A DNA stretch of 64,000 nt. Source: Rhodosorus marinus. Its lineage: Eukaryota > Rhodophyta > Stylonematophyceae > Stylonematales > Stylonemataceae. Location: positions 1-64,000 of the forward strand of contig JAMWBK010000010.1 of the NCBI GenBank assembly GCA_029953675.1. Direction: 5' to 3'. The translations under genes and the position numbers were made by a program. The notes under the pieces are model-generated. The model did no database searches and was not told where the DNA came from. It worked only from the letters and a program-made list of their open reading frames with translations. Shown here one piece after another: positions 28,397-39,973 of this stretch (positions within the stretch are counted from its first letter, which is position 1; each line of letters begins with the position of its first letter).

Positions 28397-31315
28397 CCGC
28401 GTATTTGATCTCTTTGCGGCGTCTCATGCTGGCGGCGGCAGATCCACGGCGCTCCCCCGCAGCCGGGAGATAACGACTAGCTTGAGGGTTAGGAACAGCA
28501 AGATCAACGTATGTGGTACGGCGGCTGTCGTCACAGGTGATCACCAGGTCGGCTACACGGCGTTCATCATTTTGAAAGTCCGCGACGGGTAAAGGTTTCT
28601 CACGTTCGATTTCCAGACCGGCTTGCCGGACTATAGGCCGAAGTTCCCGGTATAACAGGTTCAAGATCCGTGTATGGCGGCGGATTCGAGCACCTTTCAC
28701 CGCCGGGCAACTAGCGAGCAGGTGGGCGCCAAAATCTGCGTTGTCTTCAGTCTGAGAGCAGAGAGGGCACGACGAACCCATCTCGTACGGCCAAGGGGGC
28801 TGATGTAAGCCGAGGTATAAGCGCAGTGAAGTACGCACTTCGAAATCCGACAGTGTGAGTGGCGGAAAGGCTGGTACGGTCATGAGCCACTGAGAGCTAA
28901 TAACCCCTCCAAGACTACGTAGGCGGGCGCGAGCGCGAGAAGATGAGACCATCTGTGCGAGGAGTCGGCCATATGCAGCACGGTGCAAGTCCCAAGAAAG
29001 GATATTTTGCAGCGCATCCGTGCGTGCTTGAGCTCGGCTCCCAGCGCGCTGGGAATCATCAGGAGGATCACCTGGAACTTCTTCTTCTGCGGCAACCACT
29101 GGGTCAATCTCCCCTAGAACAGGTTCAGGCGCAGGACGAATCCCCGGGGCGGAGCCTCGAGAGCGGTCAAATACAGCTCGCCAGTCAGGAAGACGGGGTT
29201 GAACCGTTTCGGGGAGACTAGTACAGGAATTCAGGGCGGTTTGGAGCTCCAGAAACAAGTCTTGGGCGCTTTCCGGTACGCTGGGAAGCAAGACACCCCG
29301 CGAGAGGCTCGCCATCAAATTGCGGAACTTCGAGATACCCAAGCTGCTCAAAGTGGGAAGTGCGGTACCCCAGGCCCCTACTGCGGCTGCAGGTTGGACC
29401 ACAACACGATTGCAGAGGCCCAGTCCCCCCAATCGCAATGGGAGGCCTACCTGGGCGCGCACAACATCACAGGTGGGTCGCGGCAGAGCGCTCAGCTCTT
29501 CATCGAGAAAATACCCCAGGTCACGGAAACTTTCAGCATCCGCACGAGTGGCCAACCACCGGCCCCAATGAGTTGGAAGTGAGCGAAGCCAATAGGTTAA
29601 CCGCTGACTGCAACAATACCGAAACAGCAACAACGAGCACTGGAGAAACCCCGGAGGTAGCCGTCGAAGCTCTGCAACCAGCTGTCTGTGCTTACCGAGG
29701 AGCTGCAGCAACTCGCCTTCAACGAAGGACGGCGACCCGTAGGGGATGCCTAAGTGGACAAAACCATCCGGTCTCCAAATATCCTGGAACGACGCAGGTA
29801 CCTGCTGCTCTTGTGCAGCTACACCTCCCCAGTAGAACGATTTGTGATGATTAACCTCCAGGTCAACCCGCGAAGCCCAGGAGCGGAGACGATCATAAGC
29901 GAGTGCTAGAGTATCAGGGGGCCCCAGGAGGCACACGTCGTCGTGGTATGCAACCGTACGAACCTGCGGGAATTCGGAGCGAAGACAAAGCAAGACGAGT
30001 TGTAGTCCACAGGCATGTAGGAAAGGGGACAAGGGATCACCCTGTTGTACCCCTGTGCGCGCCGCAAACGTGTGTGAGGAAGCGCCAAGGGTGTCATAGG
30101 TAGCCCCACGACCAAGCGGAGAATAAAGTCTACTAACAAAGGGAAAGCCTACAGGGAAGACTTCGCGCACCACGTGCATGAGGGCAGGACGAGAGACGCG
30201 GTTGAACGCATTGGTAAAATCTACAGAGAGGAGCCCAGAATCTGGGGAGTACGCCATTTCCGAACGGAGTAAAACAGACAACAACTCACAGCCACCACGA
30301 TAGCCCACGCCTAACTGCACGTGCCCAAAGAAACGGCGGGATTCGGGAACCAGGATTTTCACTAACCATCGCGCCGCCAATTTGCGGACCACCTCAACCA
30401 GGCCAATAGGGCGAATAGCAGGGCTCGAGGCCGTGTGGCCGGGCTTCGAAAGCAGACACAACTACGAACGCCCGACCAAGAACCACGCTCACTCACACAC
30501 AGGGGATCACCATTCACAAGCGCTTCGACCACCCACGCCAACGCCTTCAAACCTTCATCACTTAAGAAACGGAGATATTCCACCCGCAGCCCCGAGGGCC
30601 CTGGGGAACGGCCCTTCGGTGCATCATGAACCAACTCACGCAGCGCCTCCATATTGACCACTAACCGCGCACTGGGATGTGGCGCGGCGCGGTACTCTTC
30701 CAACACTGATTCAAACGAGGAGTCCCAAGGGGAGCCTTCCGAGGGAAAGAGCAAACGGAGCGGTGAAGAAAGATCATCGGAGTATGGAACCACAGGTTGC
30801 CGCTGCTGGAGGATCCCGGCTGCCCGCCGCAGATCACCGCCTGCCACCGCGTGACGCGCCCGATTCTGTCGAGAAGACCTAAAAGCTGAGGGAGCACTAG
30901 GAGAAAAGGAAGAGAGAGAAGCGAAATAAAGACGTTCGAGGTCCTCAAAGTCGCCGGAAAGGAACATTTGCAGTTTTCGGCGAGGGTGGACCCGGCGAGG
31001 ATGTGGGTTGAGGGGGACGGTAGAGGAGGTGAGCACGAGGCGGGGAAAAAAGAACAAGAGTTCCCAGCGAAGAGAGCAGTGAGGGTTCGCGGCGACCTGC
31101 TGCCAGAGAAAATCCAACACCAATCCTAGGGGCTTATGAAGTCGACGAGGGAGCCGTACGGCCGTGCTCTGACGACAAAGGGGAAGGGAACCGTCCGGGT
31201 AGGAGGCGACAAGGTGCGAAAACCACGAGAGAACACGCTCATGCCAGGCTGAGCGGTCACTGGTAAACAAGGGTAACCGGGACGACACGCACGCGGAGGA
31301 GGAAGACTCAGACAT
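28155..31315 (-). pseudogene. Family C ORF2: reverse transcriptase plus restriction-like endonuclease
   Basis: Starts at ATG 31315, which lies inside the ORF1 end (ATGTCTGA). About 1,050 codons in two frames joined by a frameshift with an adjacent TAG near 30,450. In order: Trp-rich N-terminus ending YPDGSLPL; GRSPGPSGLR (about 30,600); RT motif A SVDFTNAFNRVSR (30,221-30,185 region); motif B RTGVQQGDPLSP (about 30,050); motif C AYHDD (29,951-29,937); the LYLGLHQPPWP block; knuckle CPLC-X11-H-X4-C (about 28,770-28,715); RRHTR; and VADLVITC...YVDLAV (AD-X14-D). Domain order is that of R2-like, endonuclease-at-C-terminus elements. Inactive as it stands, but only lightly damaged. Confidence 0.85.
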
Positions 31316-32505
31316 CGGGCCTCCCCTCAGTCGGGAAGGCAGATCGAATATCCGGAGGAGGTGCCTCGGAGGGAGGCTCAGGAGCCGCACGACGCTTACT
31401 TGGACGGCGCACGAAGGAACTAAAAGACCTGAAGAAAGTAGACACAGGGTTTTCAGCAGCGGAGTCTTGACTGAGGGTGTCCAGAGCCAGCGGATTCGGA
31501 GAGGCCGATGGTGCTTCTGCCATGTCGGTGTCACGAGCCTCGGAGACAGGGCGAGGGGAGGAAGGGTGCTCAAGAGTCGGCGGCAGAAGGTCAAACGCAG
31601 GGTGAGCTTCCAGCAGGGTGGCCTCAGTGGAGAGGAAGGCCTCTAGCGCGGTGCGGAGGACCCCGCGAGGAGGAAAACGCGCGAAGAGGCTCGCCTGTAT
31701 GCGCGAGAGCCGCGCCGCATGAGTGTGTAGCGCGACAACCGAAGCCTGCGAGGCATCCAGGTTTTGCAAGGCCGACGGAGGAACCCAGCCGGCGTCAAAA
31801 CGATCGAACTCGACAAACAAAGAGACATGAGGACGAGTCAGTATCATGTTGGCCAGAGCAGAGCGCTGGGGCGCGGGGGTGGTTACAAGCGATTGAAGGA
31901 ACTGGTGAGCCGAGTCAGTAACAAGAAAACAGGCATGAGGGCCCGTGAAGTCCACATATAGGAATTCAGACGGGGCGACCCCAAGGGAGGAAGCCATGGT
32001 GTCGCGAAAATCGCGGTAGTGGACGGGCGCGCGGCCCCGACCACGAGAGGGGGTCTGGGGACGCACGTTCGTCATCCAAGCAAAGTGGAACGGAGATAGT
32101 TGGCGAGAAGAGTCAATAGGGATGTGTTGTGGCATCATACGCACCATTGCCGTCGTGCGTTGTTCAGAAGAGCCCCTGCGTAGGACCTGCGAATAGGTCG
32201 CACGTGGGGCACTGGAGGGAGCAGGATTCGGGCCCGACGCGGGCCCAGGAGGAGTCTGTCCTTGAATAGGGGTAGGCCAGTCGGAATCAGGAATGACCGG
32301 AGCGGAGCGCTCGGGTCGGGTGGAGGCAGGCCCCGCTGTACCGTGCGGATCCGCGGGGACGGGCACCGGGGGGTATGGGGCAGGCGCGGAGGCGGAGAAG
32401 CGCTCCAAATAGGCGATCAGCAGGGGCAGGCGGTGTTCCTGGGAAGCAGTCACAAGAAGACTCGTCAGTTTCGAGCAGATCCCATGGGCTAACTCGTCAG
32501 CGCAG
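31308..32505 (-). CDS. Family C ORF1 (RNA-binding-type protein), 5' end uncertain
   Basis: About 400 codons without a stop. The frame continues upstream through the telomere-type unit (GWRQTNVTLG), so the longest open frame is not the native start. In order: a helical N-terminal part; a Pro-rich linker (VPVPADPHG, QTPPGPASG); TYSQVLRRG; the block TNVRPQT then HYRDFRDTMASSLG and FLYVDFTGPHACFLV, which could be an RRM-like fold; a helical region; and a Ser/Pro-rich tail with basic RRPSKRR. Families A and B share the NVRP-DFRDT block. No zinc knuckle. Overlaps ORF2 by 8 nt, so ORF2 is probably made by reinitiation. Confidence 0.7.
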
Positions 32506-32509
32506 TCAT

Positions 32510-32547
32510 AACCCTGGGGGTGTATACCCAGGGTTACGTTAGTCTGG
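32510..32547 (+). repeat. Interstitial telomere unit with adjacent inverted repeat
   Basis: GGGTTACGTTAGTCTGG at 32531-32547 is one G-strand unit. Just left, AACCCTGGG (32510-32518) and CCCAGGGTT (32527-32535) form a 9-bp inverted repeat around the 8-nt spacer GGTGTATA. It separates the divergent family C copy (left, minus) from a family A copy (right, plus). Confidence 0.8.
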
Positions 32548-32586
32548 CGCCAGCCCCGGGGCCGGCAGGCCGCGATACCCAATCAT

Positions 32587-33801
32587 ATGTTTGGTCATCT
32601 CCACACCTTGACATCTAACTTGGGACAGTCCCACGCGGAACAGTCACCTATGGGACAACCCGACTTGGGACAATCGAACTCGGGGACAGCAGTGGGACAG
32701 CCTGTGGGACAGGAGAACCCAGAATTCCCACCACTCGGACAGACACAGCTGCCACCTAGGGGTACATATGCACAACGGGCAGCTAAAGCCGCAGGTATGC
32801 GCCAGCAGACGACTCTCCGACAACACACTGCGCTGCGCCAACTGCATGCGACGGTAGGAGGCAGTAGATGGGGCCCGGAAACCCATCCGGTATTGGCACC
32901 CTGCGGAATGTTAGGCCGCCTCGCACGGAGCAGGTGGCGCTGTCAGACTACAAGAAGGTCCTCTGCACGGCGGAATATTAGGCCGCCTCGCACGGAGCAA
33001 GTGGCGCTATCAGACTACAAGAAGGTCCTCTGCACGACCTGGGACTCCTGGTACACTTGATCGCGCATATTGATTTTGTGGCCACACACGCGCTGCTCAT
33101 CTGCCACCCGGATGTCATCCCACTCCTCAGTAGTGCACTCGCGAGGGGAGTCTGAGTCTTCCGCACCGGAGTTTTGGCATCGTTCGCACAGCGGCGTCAC
33201 GACCACCAAGTGACGCTGCAGATGAGTCTCAAGCCCGAACCCCACAACCTGCTCGGGTACAACGAGAGACTCGGCCTGCGCCCGGAAGCAGTCGCATCAC
33301 GGGCTCTCGCCCGCGCTATTGAGCAGGTGGAACGAATCAAGCGCACGATGAATATGCGGGCTCTTCCGTTCACAACATCTGCCTCGATACATGCGTGTCT
33401 GGACGCACGACTGGAATATCTTAGCGCGGTACCCGTGGAGAGCGCGGAACCCCCAGTGCCTGCAGCCGCCACGAACGCAGACCCTGAAGCCTCGTCCCTT
33501 ACAGGGGACGCACAGGCAGGCCGTGGGACAGTCGATGCTCCGGGTAATCCCCTAGCGACTTCACAAGTACCTGAAGAATTCCCACCCGAGGATAACTCTC
33601 ACCCAGAGCTCCCCGTGCAAGCTCCCCGAGCCTCCTCAACACAAGCGGTCGGGAGTATCCATTGATGGCACAGGTCAGGATACCGAGATGGCTCTGGCAG
33701 TCGTAGAGACTCCACAGGGCAACACTGCACCACAGGCCGACCACACCGCCACCCATCACGCGATGGACACGCAGGACGGCCAGGAACGCGAACAGATATG
33801 A
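32587..33801 (+). pseudogene. Family A2 ORF1
   Basis: Two main frames. The first (32587-33060) has a Gly/Gln/Pro-rich repeat (LGQS, MGQP, VGQE), TYAQRAAKAA, RQLHATVGGSRWGPE and the NIRPPRTEQVALSDY block. The second (33174 on) has HNLLGYNERL...ALARAIEQVERI and an acidic Ala/Pro tail (EPPVPAAATNADPEASS) nearly identical to A1. A 67-bp tandem duplication at 32904-33037 and one or more indels break the frame. It ends ATA TGA at 33799-33801, with the ORF2 ATG at 33798 overlapping as ATGA. Confidence 0.7.
32904..33037 (+). repeat. 67-bp tandem duplication in A2 ORF1
   Basis: CGGAATGTTAGGCCGCC at 32904 and CGGAATATTAGGCCGCC at 32971 begin two units with three or four differences. 67 is not a multiple of 3, so it shifts the frame. 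Confidence 0.85.
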
Positions 33802-34977
33802 GTACAGGTGACTCCCGGAAGAGACTGCGCATTACACCGTTGACCACATTCGACCCAGGGACATTGCAGCACAAATTGATAGAGTTCCTGGAGACGCACA
33901 CCGATGGGGGACAAGGTTGGTGGAAAGTTACCCACAGTCCAGTACGGACCCGGGAACATGCGTCGAATGCCCAGGTCAAGAAATGGAACACGCTTCTATA
34001 CCAAACCTTCGGACTTGCCCTCGACACTGATGCTGATCCACTTCTTCGCGCTTTCATCATGGTATGACCAGGTCTCGCCCTCGGAAAGTGCGATCTCCAG
34101 CCAGGAGTGCAAGTTGAACATCTCATGGAAGGGGAATTTTCACAAGTATGGACGACACTCAACGTGAAGGCAGCGTGCCGACCTACGGCACGATCGCGAC
34201 GCTCTGATTGCCAGGGGGTAAAACGTCGCAATGCGCAAGTAATTCGGTTGGCCAACATTGGGAGACTTTCCGCCGCAGCCCAGAGACTTGAGGAAACGGA
34301 TCTCGCCCCTCTGAAAACATCTACCAGGCAGGCTCTCCGAGAGCTTTTCCCCGCTGAGCCAACCGCACGGCTACACGAGGAAGTGGAATTGGAGCTCCGA
34401 CGTATCCGCGAACAAGCCACCACACAACCTCCACGATGTGGAACCCCGCAGCAGCGAGCGACGAGTCCCTTCTCTCTGTGATCAACCGACTTCCAGCCAA
34501 AACGAGCCCCGGGCCCAGCGGACTGCGAGCAGAGCATCTCCACGCCGTTACACCTGCGAATAAGCCCAGATTGGTTGAATTCCTGCGACTCCTAGCGAGG
34601 AACCCTGAGTCGTTCCCGTCCATACTTCGGAAGGCCCTTCGCAGCAACGGTTGCTTCCGTTTATTAAACCACAAGCAGAAGGAGTGGCCGCTGAGAGACG
34701 CCTCCGACTGAGACCGATTGCCGTTCCAGAAGTTCTGGGGTTAGTTGGCTGCCCAGTGGGTACTTGGCGCAACCCCGGTCGACTGAGCGACCTCCTCTGA
34801 CCGGAACAGCTGGGGATCGCCGTTCGAAGCGGATGCGAACAACCCTTACACGCGGTACACGGCCATCTCTATTACGAACCACAACACGCCTTGCTAAAAC
34901 TGGACCTGGAGAATGAATTCAATAGGATTGACAGACGTCTGTCGGCGCAAGTCACCGCGGCTTCGTTTCCAGAAAGC
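33798..34977 (+). pseudogene. Family A2 ORF2, N-terminal third
   Basis: Opens STGDSRKRLRITPLTTFDPG, continues through a Trp-containing N-terminal region, RLANIGRLSAAAQRLEE (34,240-34,300), SPGPSGLRAEHLHAV (34,505-34,550) and RT motif A near 34,900. Three or more frame breaks (near 34,067, 34,480 and 34,710). Motifs B, C and the endonuclease are lost. Confidence 0.7.
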
Positions 34978-37900
34978 AGAGTGGTTAACCACAGGTGCGA
35001 GAGATGGCCTCCCATGCCGCGAATCCGAGCGGCGGTGATAGGCGGTGCGAGGGGAGAGTTGAGCAAGATTGCGTGAGCGGCACTGTGTTGGCCCCAGGTG
35101 AAGAAGCTCCACAATCGGCTCAGACCTGGGTAATCTGCAACAGGTAATCTGGGGCAAGCTTCTCCCTCATCGGCAAGAACTATGTCAATGGGTGAGCCCT
35201 CAATCGCCTCAGTTCGTCTCTATAGCAGTTCCTGCCAGGAGCGAAAACGGGATCGATTCTCGTCCGGCACGGCGTTGCACTTCCCGAACGCCTGTTGTAG
35301 ACCATCATAGATCGTCAAAAGCTGGAGCGAAAGGGTCACTGGGTCCTCGCTAGTCAGTGCTGGAGCCAAAAGGGAGGCAAATTGTATCCGGAAAGTCACC
35401 AGGGTACGGAGCGCGGTTGCCCAGGAGGCGACCGCCGTGAGCGAGCAGACGAGGCCCCGATCTGCGACACCAAATCCCCCTAAGCGCAACGGTAGAGCGA
35501 GCTGGCACGAACTAAGTCCCTGTCGGGAGCCGCTTCAAGATCGAGGGGTTCATCCACGAGCGTGCCCCAGTGGTTCAGCGTCATCTCGTGGGCCTTGGCG
35601 GCGATCCACGAACCCCATTCGGGTGGTAGGCTACGCAACAAGTAGTTCAGTGGGGGACCGGGCACAAAAGCGGGAAAGCAAGCAGGCCGATTGCAGCATG
35701 CTGTCTGGAAGGCGCCTAGTGGCGTCAGCGAGCTGCTTGTGGCGAGTCAAAACTTGTTCGCGAGAGGCTTGGACGAAGTTATTGCCTCCCGAAACCGACG
35801 CCGTGGTGCTCCAACCCTTCCCGTTCACCAATGGTTCGTAGATTAGATGACAGAGAGGCCATCGAAACTTCGAAACTTCACTTGGAGCGAGAAAACGACA
35901 CTTTTCGGGTTCCACGTCAGACCTACTCCACGTGCAATCGCTTCGATCTGGGTCAACCCCCGAGCCAGGGTTTCAGGGGCGCCCAGTAAGGTCACGTCGT
36001 CGTGATAGGCGTAGATACGAAGAGCCGGCACCTCAGTCGCGAGACGCAGGAGAACGAGCTGCAAGGCATGAAGTAAAGACCCACAAGGATTGCCTTGTTT
36101 GACTCCAGTATGTGCTTGGAAAACAGTGCCCTCCCTGGTGCAGTAGGGGAGGCTCCCCTTTCCGGAAAGACCAGAGAGGAAGGGCCACGCCTCCGGAAAA
36201 ACCCGTTCGGATCACCTCCAACGCATGCGTCCGCGAGACGCTGTTGAATGCGTTTCGAAAATCAACCACCAAAACTCCCCACTCCGGCCTACAGGCACGC
36301 TCCAGCTCGATCCCATGGGTGATCATTTCGCAACCCCCCGAAAATCCCACCCCCACTTGCAAGGGCGCCATAAAAGCTGTGACCCGCTGGCGAAGGCGCT
36401 GGCATAGCCACCTTCCAGCTAGCTCCGTAGGCTCTCGACCATACCGATCGGCCGGAGACGCGGGTGGGCCGGCTGATGGCCAGTCTTCGTGAGCAAGCAA
36501 AGTTGTGCCCTTCGGAGATGTTCCAATGGGGCAGACGCACCCGATGTGCCCTGGAACAGTTTGCCCAGGATCTTGAGCAGCGCGCTCCGGCCAGGCTTGC
36601 CCAAGGCCTGCAAAAATTCGGCTCGAAGCCCTGAGGGTCCAGGAAAGCGTCCACGACGCGAAGTACGAAGCAAATCCTCCAGATCAGACTCGTCGAGACT
36701 CAGGTCGATTGAAACCGGGACAACTCCGGACGACCCAAGAATGCCTCGAATTCGGGTAGCAAGTCCACGTCGGACGAGGGGAGCAAAGCTGACACGGTCT
36801 GGGCGAGACTTTGTTTGTAGGGAAGGACAGGCGCCTGGCCCTCCAGAACTCGCGCCGCTCGACTCAAGTCGCCCACCGCCACCAATTTCTGTACTCGAGC
36901 CGTCAGGGGCGAGACGCTTCCAACCCCCGTCCGACGAACGGATGGTTCCAACGACGGCAAGTAGCTTTGTTGAAACACCTCGAGTTCCCCCTTCAGGAAT
37001 ATGGCAAGCCAATCTCGGACACGCCATCTGCGCTCCGGCGTGTGAGTTGGGGCCAGAGTCAGGCGCGGCATGACCCCCAGAAATTCCCACATGACGGTGT
37101 CCCGAAGGTTACTCGCCAGACTCGTGAAGATGAAGTCCAGGATGGTCCCAGCCACTAAGAGCTCGCCGCGAGGTAGGTCGACAGGCGGAATTCTGCCACG
37201 GAGGGGAAGCAAGCCTCCTTCCAAAGATATCCAACGCCGGAGCCATCTTCGTAGACGCGTACGCCAAATGCCCTAGTCTCCGCCCTCCTTCACGACGTAA
37301 GACTGCAAATCCATCGGCTGCGACCTTGCAGCCGTACCCGGGCAGCTAATCGTGCTTCTCCCCCTTAGACCCGGGGGAGTAGGTCCTCGCACGTTTTCCG
37401 TTAACCTCACCAGAGTGGTCAGCCGCTCACTCCGCGAGGCTCGCGGATAGCTCCCTCGGGCTTCAAAAAAGTAATAGGGGCGTTCTCCACCGACATGCCC
37501 TCATTCTGCTCCCCGTCCTCACCACTCTCACTGGAAGCGTTGTTGGTTGCAAAGCCCTCTAATAACCCCCAGCCTCTGTAACTCCGCCGTGTGACTCGAG
37601 CTCAGCACAAGGCGCCTCTCCCGGTCGAAAAGGGTGGAGACGGCTGCACGCAGGTGGCGTGGCCCCGACGCGAAACGCTCCAAAAGTATACGCTCAATGC
37701 GGTGAATGCGTAGCCAATGGATGGCTGCGGCTTTCACGCTGGTCTCGTGCTGAGAGAGTCCTGCCGTTTCTCCGGGAGACAGGAAGGTGCCCGAGAAACG
37801 GTCAAAGTCAAAGTGCAGAACGACCTGGGGATGAGACCGCAACCAGCCGGGCACTCTCAGGACATTGCTCGGTAGACTTGGCCAGTAGAGCCTGCAGGTA

Positions 37901-38925
37901 CGTGGCCGTTGTTGCAGTGACCACGAAAAGAAGAACATCCCGGCCCTCGTAGTTCGCAAAAAGGAAGTCGTCTCGGACACGGCCCCAAGGACTCCGCGAA
38001 AGTATTCCGGAAATCACGCATGGATGGGACCTGGCCCCGTGTAGTCTAAAGCCGAACGTTTCGCACCCGAAGGAATTGCAAAGTAGTCGCATCAGGTCCG
38101 CCCTGCTGCTCGCGAGAGGGCAAAACTTTTTGCATAGCCGCCGTACGGGCGGCTGTGGTACCCTTCCGTAAAACCGAGGCGTACGACACGCCCCCCTTAG
38201 GGCCACCACGTGTCCCCGCCTTGTCCTGGAGCTGTCCCCCACCTGAGGGCTGGCCCAGCATAGGAAAGTCCGCTCCCGTTGAGGGGACGTGCAAAGGAGT
38301 AGAGCTAGCTGCACCCCTCCCCGAAGAGGCGCCACTCGAGGGACCACCAACAGCGGGCTCAGCAGCCCGCCCCTGTTCGGGGACAGTCGCAGAGTGACTG
38401 ACCCCTTGATTTTGACTGCCTCGCGGCCGCGTAGCCACCGTGGCCACCGTGTCAGATTTTAGAGCAAGCGCCAGGAGGCTGGATTCCAGCAAACCAAGGC
38501 GTTGGGTCAGCTGCGGCAGGACGCCCTTATCCCCCGCGGCGGTGGTTAGACTGGTGACGGCTGGCATTAGGGCTCGCATCTCCATACCAGTGGCGCCCTG
38601 CAGCTCCACCTGCGTAGAGAAAAGGCCCGAACTTAGACACACCCGGTGCCCAACCCCCAAGGACGCCTCGTTGCCAAGGAGCTCCGCTCCCGAGGGAGCA
38701 GGGCGCGAGGGTACCCCTACCATCATGAGAGAATTTAGTGACGATACTTTAACCACCAATTCCCCCGCCGAAAAAGCACACCACCCAACTCCACAGGAGA
38801 AAAATCCCCGTCGCGACCCAACACCAGAAGGTGAATGACCCGACTACCAACCACAAAACCCGAAAAAACGGGGGGAAAGCCGGCAGAGAGAAGCGACTTG
38901 ACACGCAAAACTACCAAAAAATTGG
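34978..38925 (-). mobile_element. Family B copy lacking the endonuclease end (B-k)
   Basis: From just before the knuckle (left; GTGGTTAACCACAGG) through late RT, AYHDD (about 36,012), GLKQ... replacing GVQQ near 36,100, CPGPSGLR-equivalent FPGPSGLR (about 36,640), the ORF2 start near 37,310, and ORF1 to its MVG start near 38,723, plus a piece of 5' leader. Many frame breaks. Confidence 0.8.
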
Positions 38926-38929
38926 TTTT

Positions 38930-39904
38930 TACTAGCTTAGGGCAATGTTAGTAAACCAGTTCCAGCTTTTCATTGGCCTTATTAGCATAGCCTAAAGCGC
39001 TACGCAAAGCGTGAAAAGGAACTAAGAACTAGGTAGGGAAGCGTCCAAACCCAGGCGCCGATGGCGCACCTCGACAAGCACGCTGCTCGAATATCGCCAC
39101 AGAGAGACACGTAAACGCCGCAAAAGTTCCAAGTATTCAACAGGATGCTCAGTGAAACATTTCCGCAACCACTCCAAACCCGACTTCTCCACGTGACCAA
39201 AAGTTTCCACACTGAAAGGCTGGAACCGGTGGGAGCGACCCTCAGCGCGAGGCAGATTGGCCATACTCTCAGCATACCGTCGTTCCTTCACTCGGCGAAG
39301 GGCCGAAGCAGCTGCTCCCCGGCGGCGTGCGGCAGCCGGGAGATGGGCGCTTGCCACAGGGCATGTAATCGCGAGGTCAACATATGCTGAGCGCCTGGCG
39401 GCAGCATCGGAGACGAGGAGATCTGCGATATAGCGGGGCGGTGCCCTATTCGAGACCGATCTGGGCAGTTCCGAATCCACCTCAACCGTATGCCCTACCC
39501 GAGTCAAACATTTGCTGAGAATGTACTTATAGCGAGTGTGACGCCTCGTAAGAAGACCTCTCAACAGTCCGCAGGAACCTAAGAAATAATAACCACAAGC
39601 ATCGATCCGAATCTCACATCCCTGACAGAAAGGCGGTCCATTAGAGTGCCGCGGAGCTTGTGGCAAACACAGGTAAATCCGTGCGGCAGAGCGAAACTGG
39701 CAGGCATCGAGACGGTGACCCAGTGAGGACGGCAGGGTCGTTCAACCACAAATGTGATAGATGGTCTCCCATGCCGCGGAGGCGAGCGGCGGTGGTAGGC
39801 GGTGTGAGGGGAGAGTTGAGCAAGATTGCGTGAGCAATCTTGCTGCACTGTGTTGGCCCCCAGGTGAGGCTACGTTGAACCACATCAGTGCGCGAGGCAG
39901 CTCC
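38930..39904 (-). mobile_element. Family B2 3' fragment (B-l)
   Basis: 3' tail (CTTATTAGCATAGCC on +), C-terminal frame 39666-39022 with knuckle CQGCEIRIDACGYYFLGSC, in which the His ligand is Tyr, and RYIADLLVSD...YVDLAI intact. Truncated at 39,904, where the next B copy's tail begins in the same orientation. Confidence 0.8.
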
Positions 39905-39973
39905 ACAGTTTTTACTGGCTTTATTGGACTTTACTAGCATAGCCTGAAGCGCTACGCAAGGCGTGAAGATGAA

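Larger units (their letters stand above)
27910..32520 (-). mobile_element. Family C retrotransposon, longest copy (C-g)
   Basis: About 4.6 kb: 3' terminal block at 27910, ORF2 31315-28155 with one frameshift, ORF1 from about 32,505 to 31308. The 5' edge merges into an inverted repeat and a telomere-type unit at 32510-32547, so the ORF1 start and 5' leader are probably missing. A 203-bp tandem duplication (27991-28396) disturbs the C-terminus. The best-preserved element in the window. Confidence 0.85.
32548..34977 (+). mobile_element. Family A retrotransposon, second subfamily, 3' truncated (A2)
   Basis: Starts directly after the telomere-type unit, in the same orientation relative to the G-rich strand as A1. 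Contains ORF1 (32587-33801, with a 67-bp duplication at 32904-33037) and the first third of ORF2 up to RT motif A (LDLENEFNRIDRR, about 34,900), where it ends abruptly against a family B fragment. Clearly diverged from A1 and A3, so family A has at least two lineages. Confidence 0.75.

Noticed and set aside
32506-32582. Native start of family C ORF1 at 32582
   Set aside because: The first residues are a translation of the telomere unit and flanking DNA; the frame is open by chance beyond the element edge.
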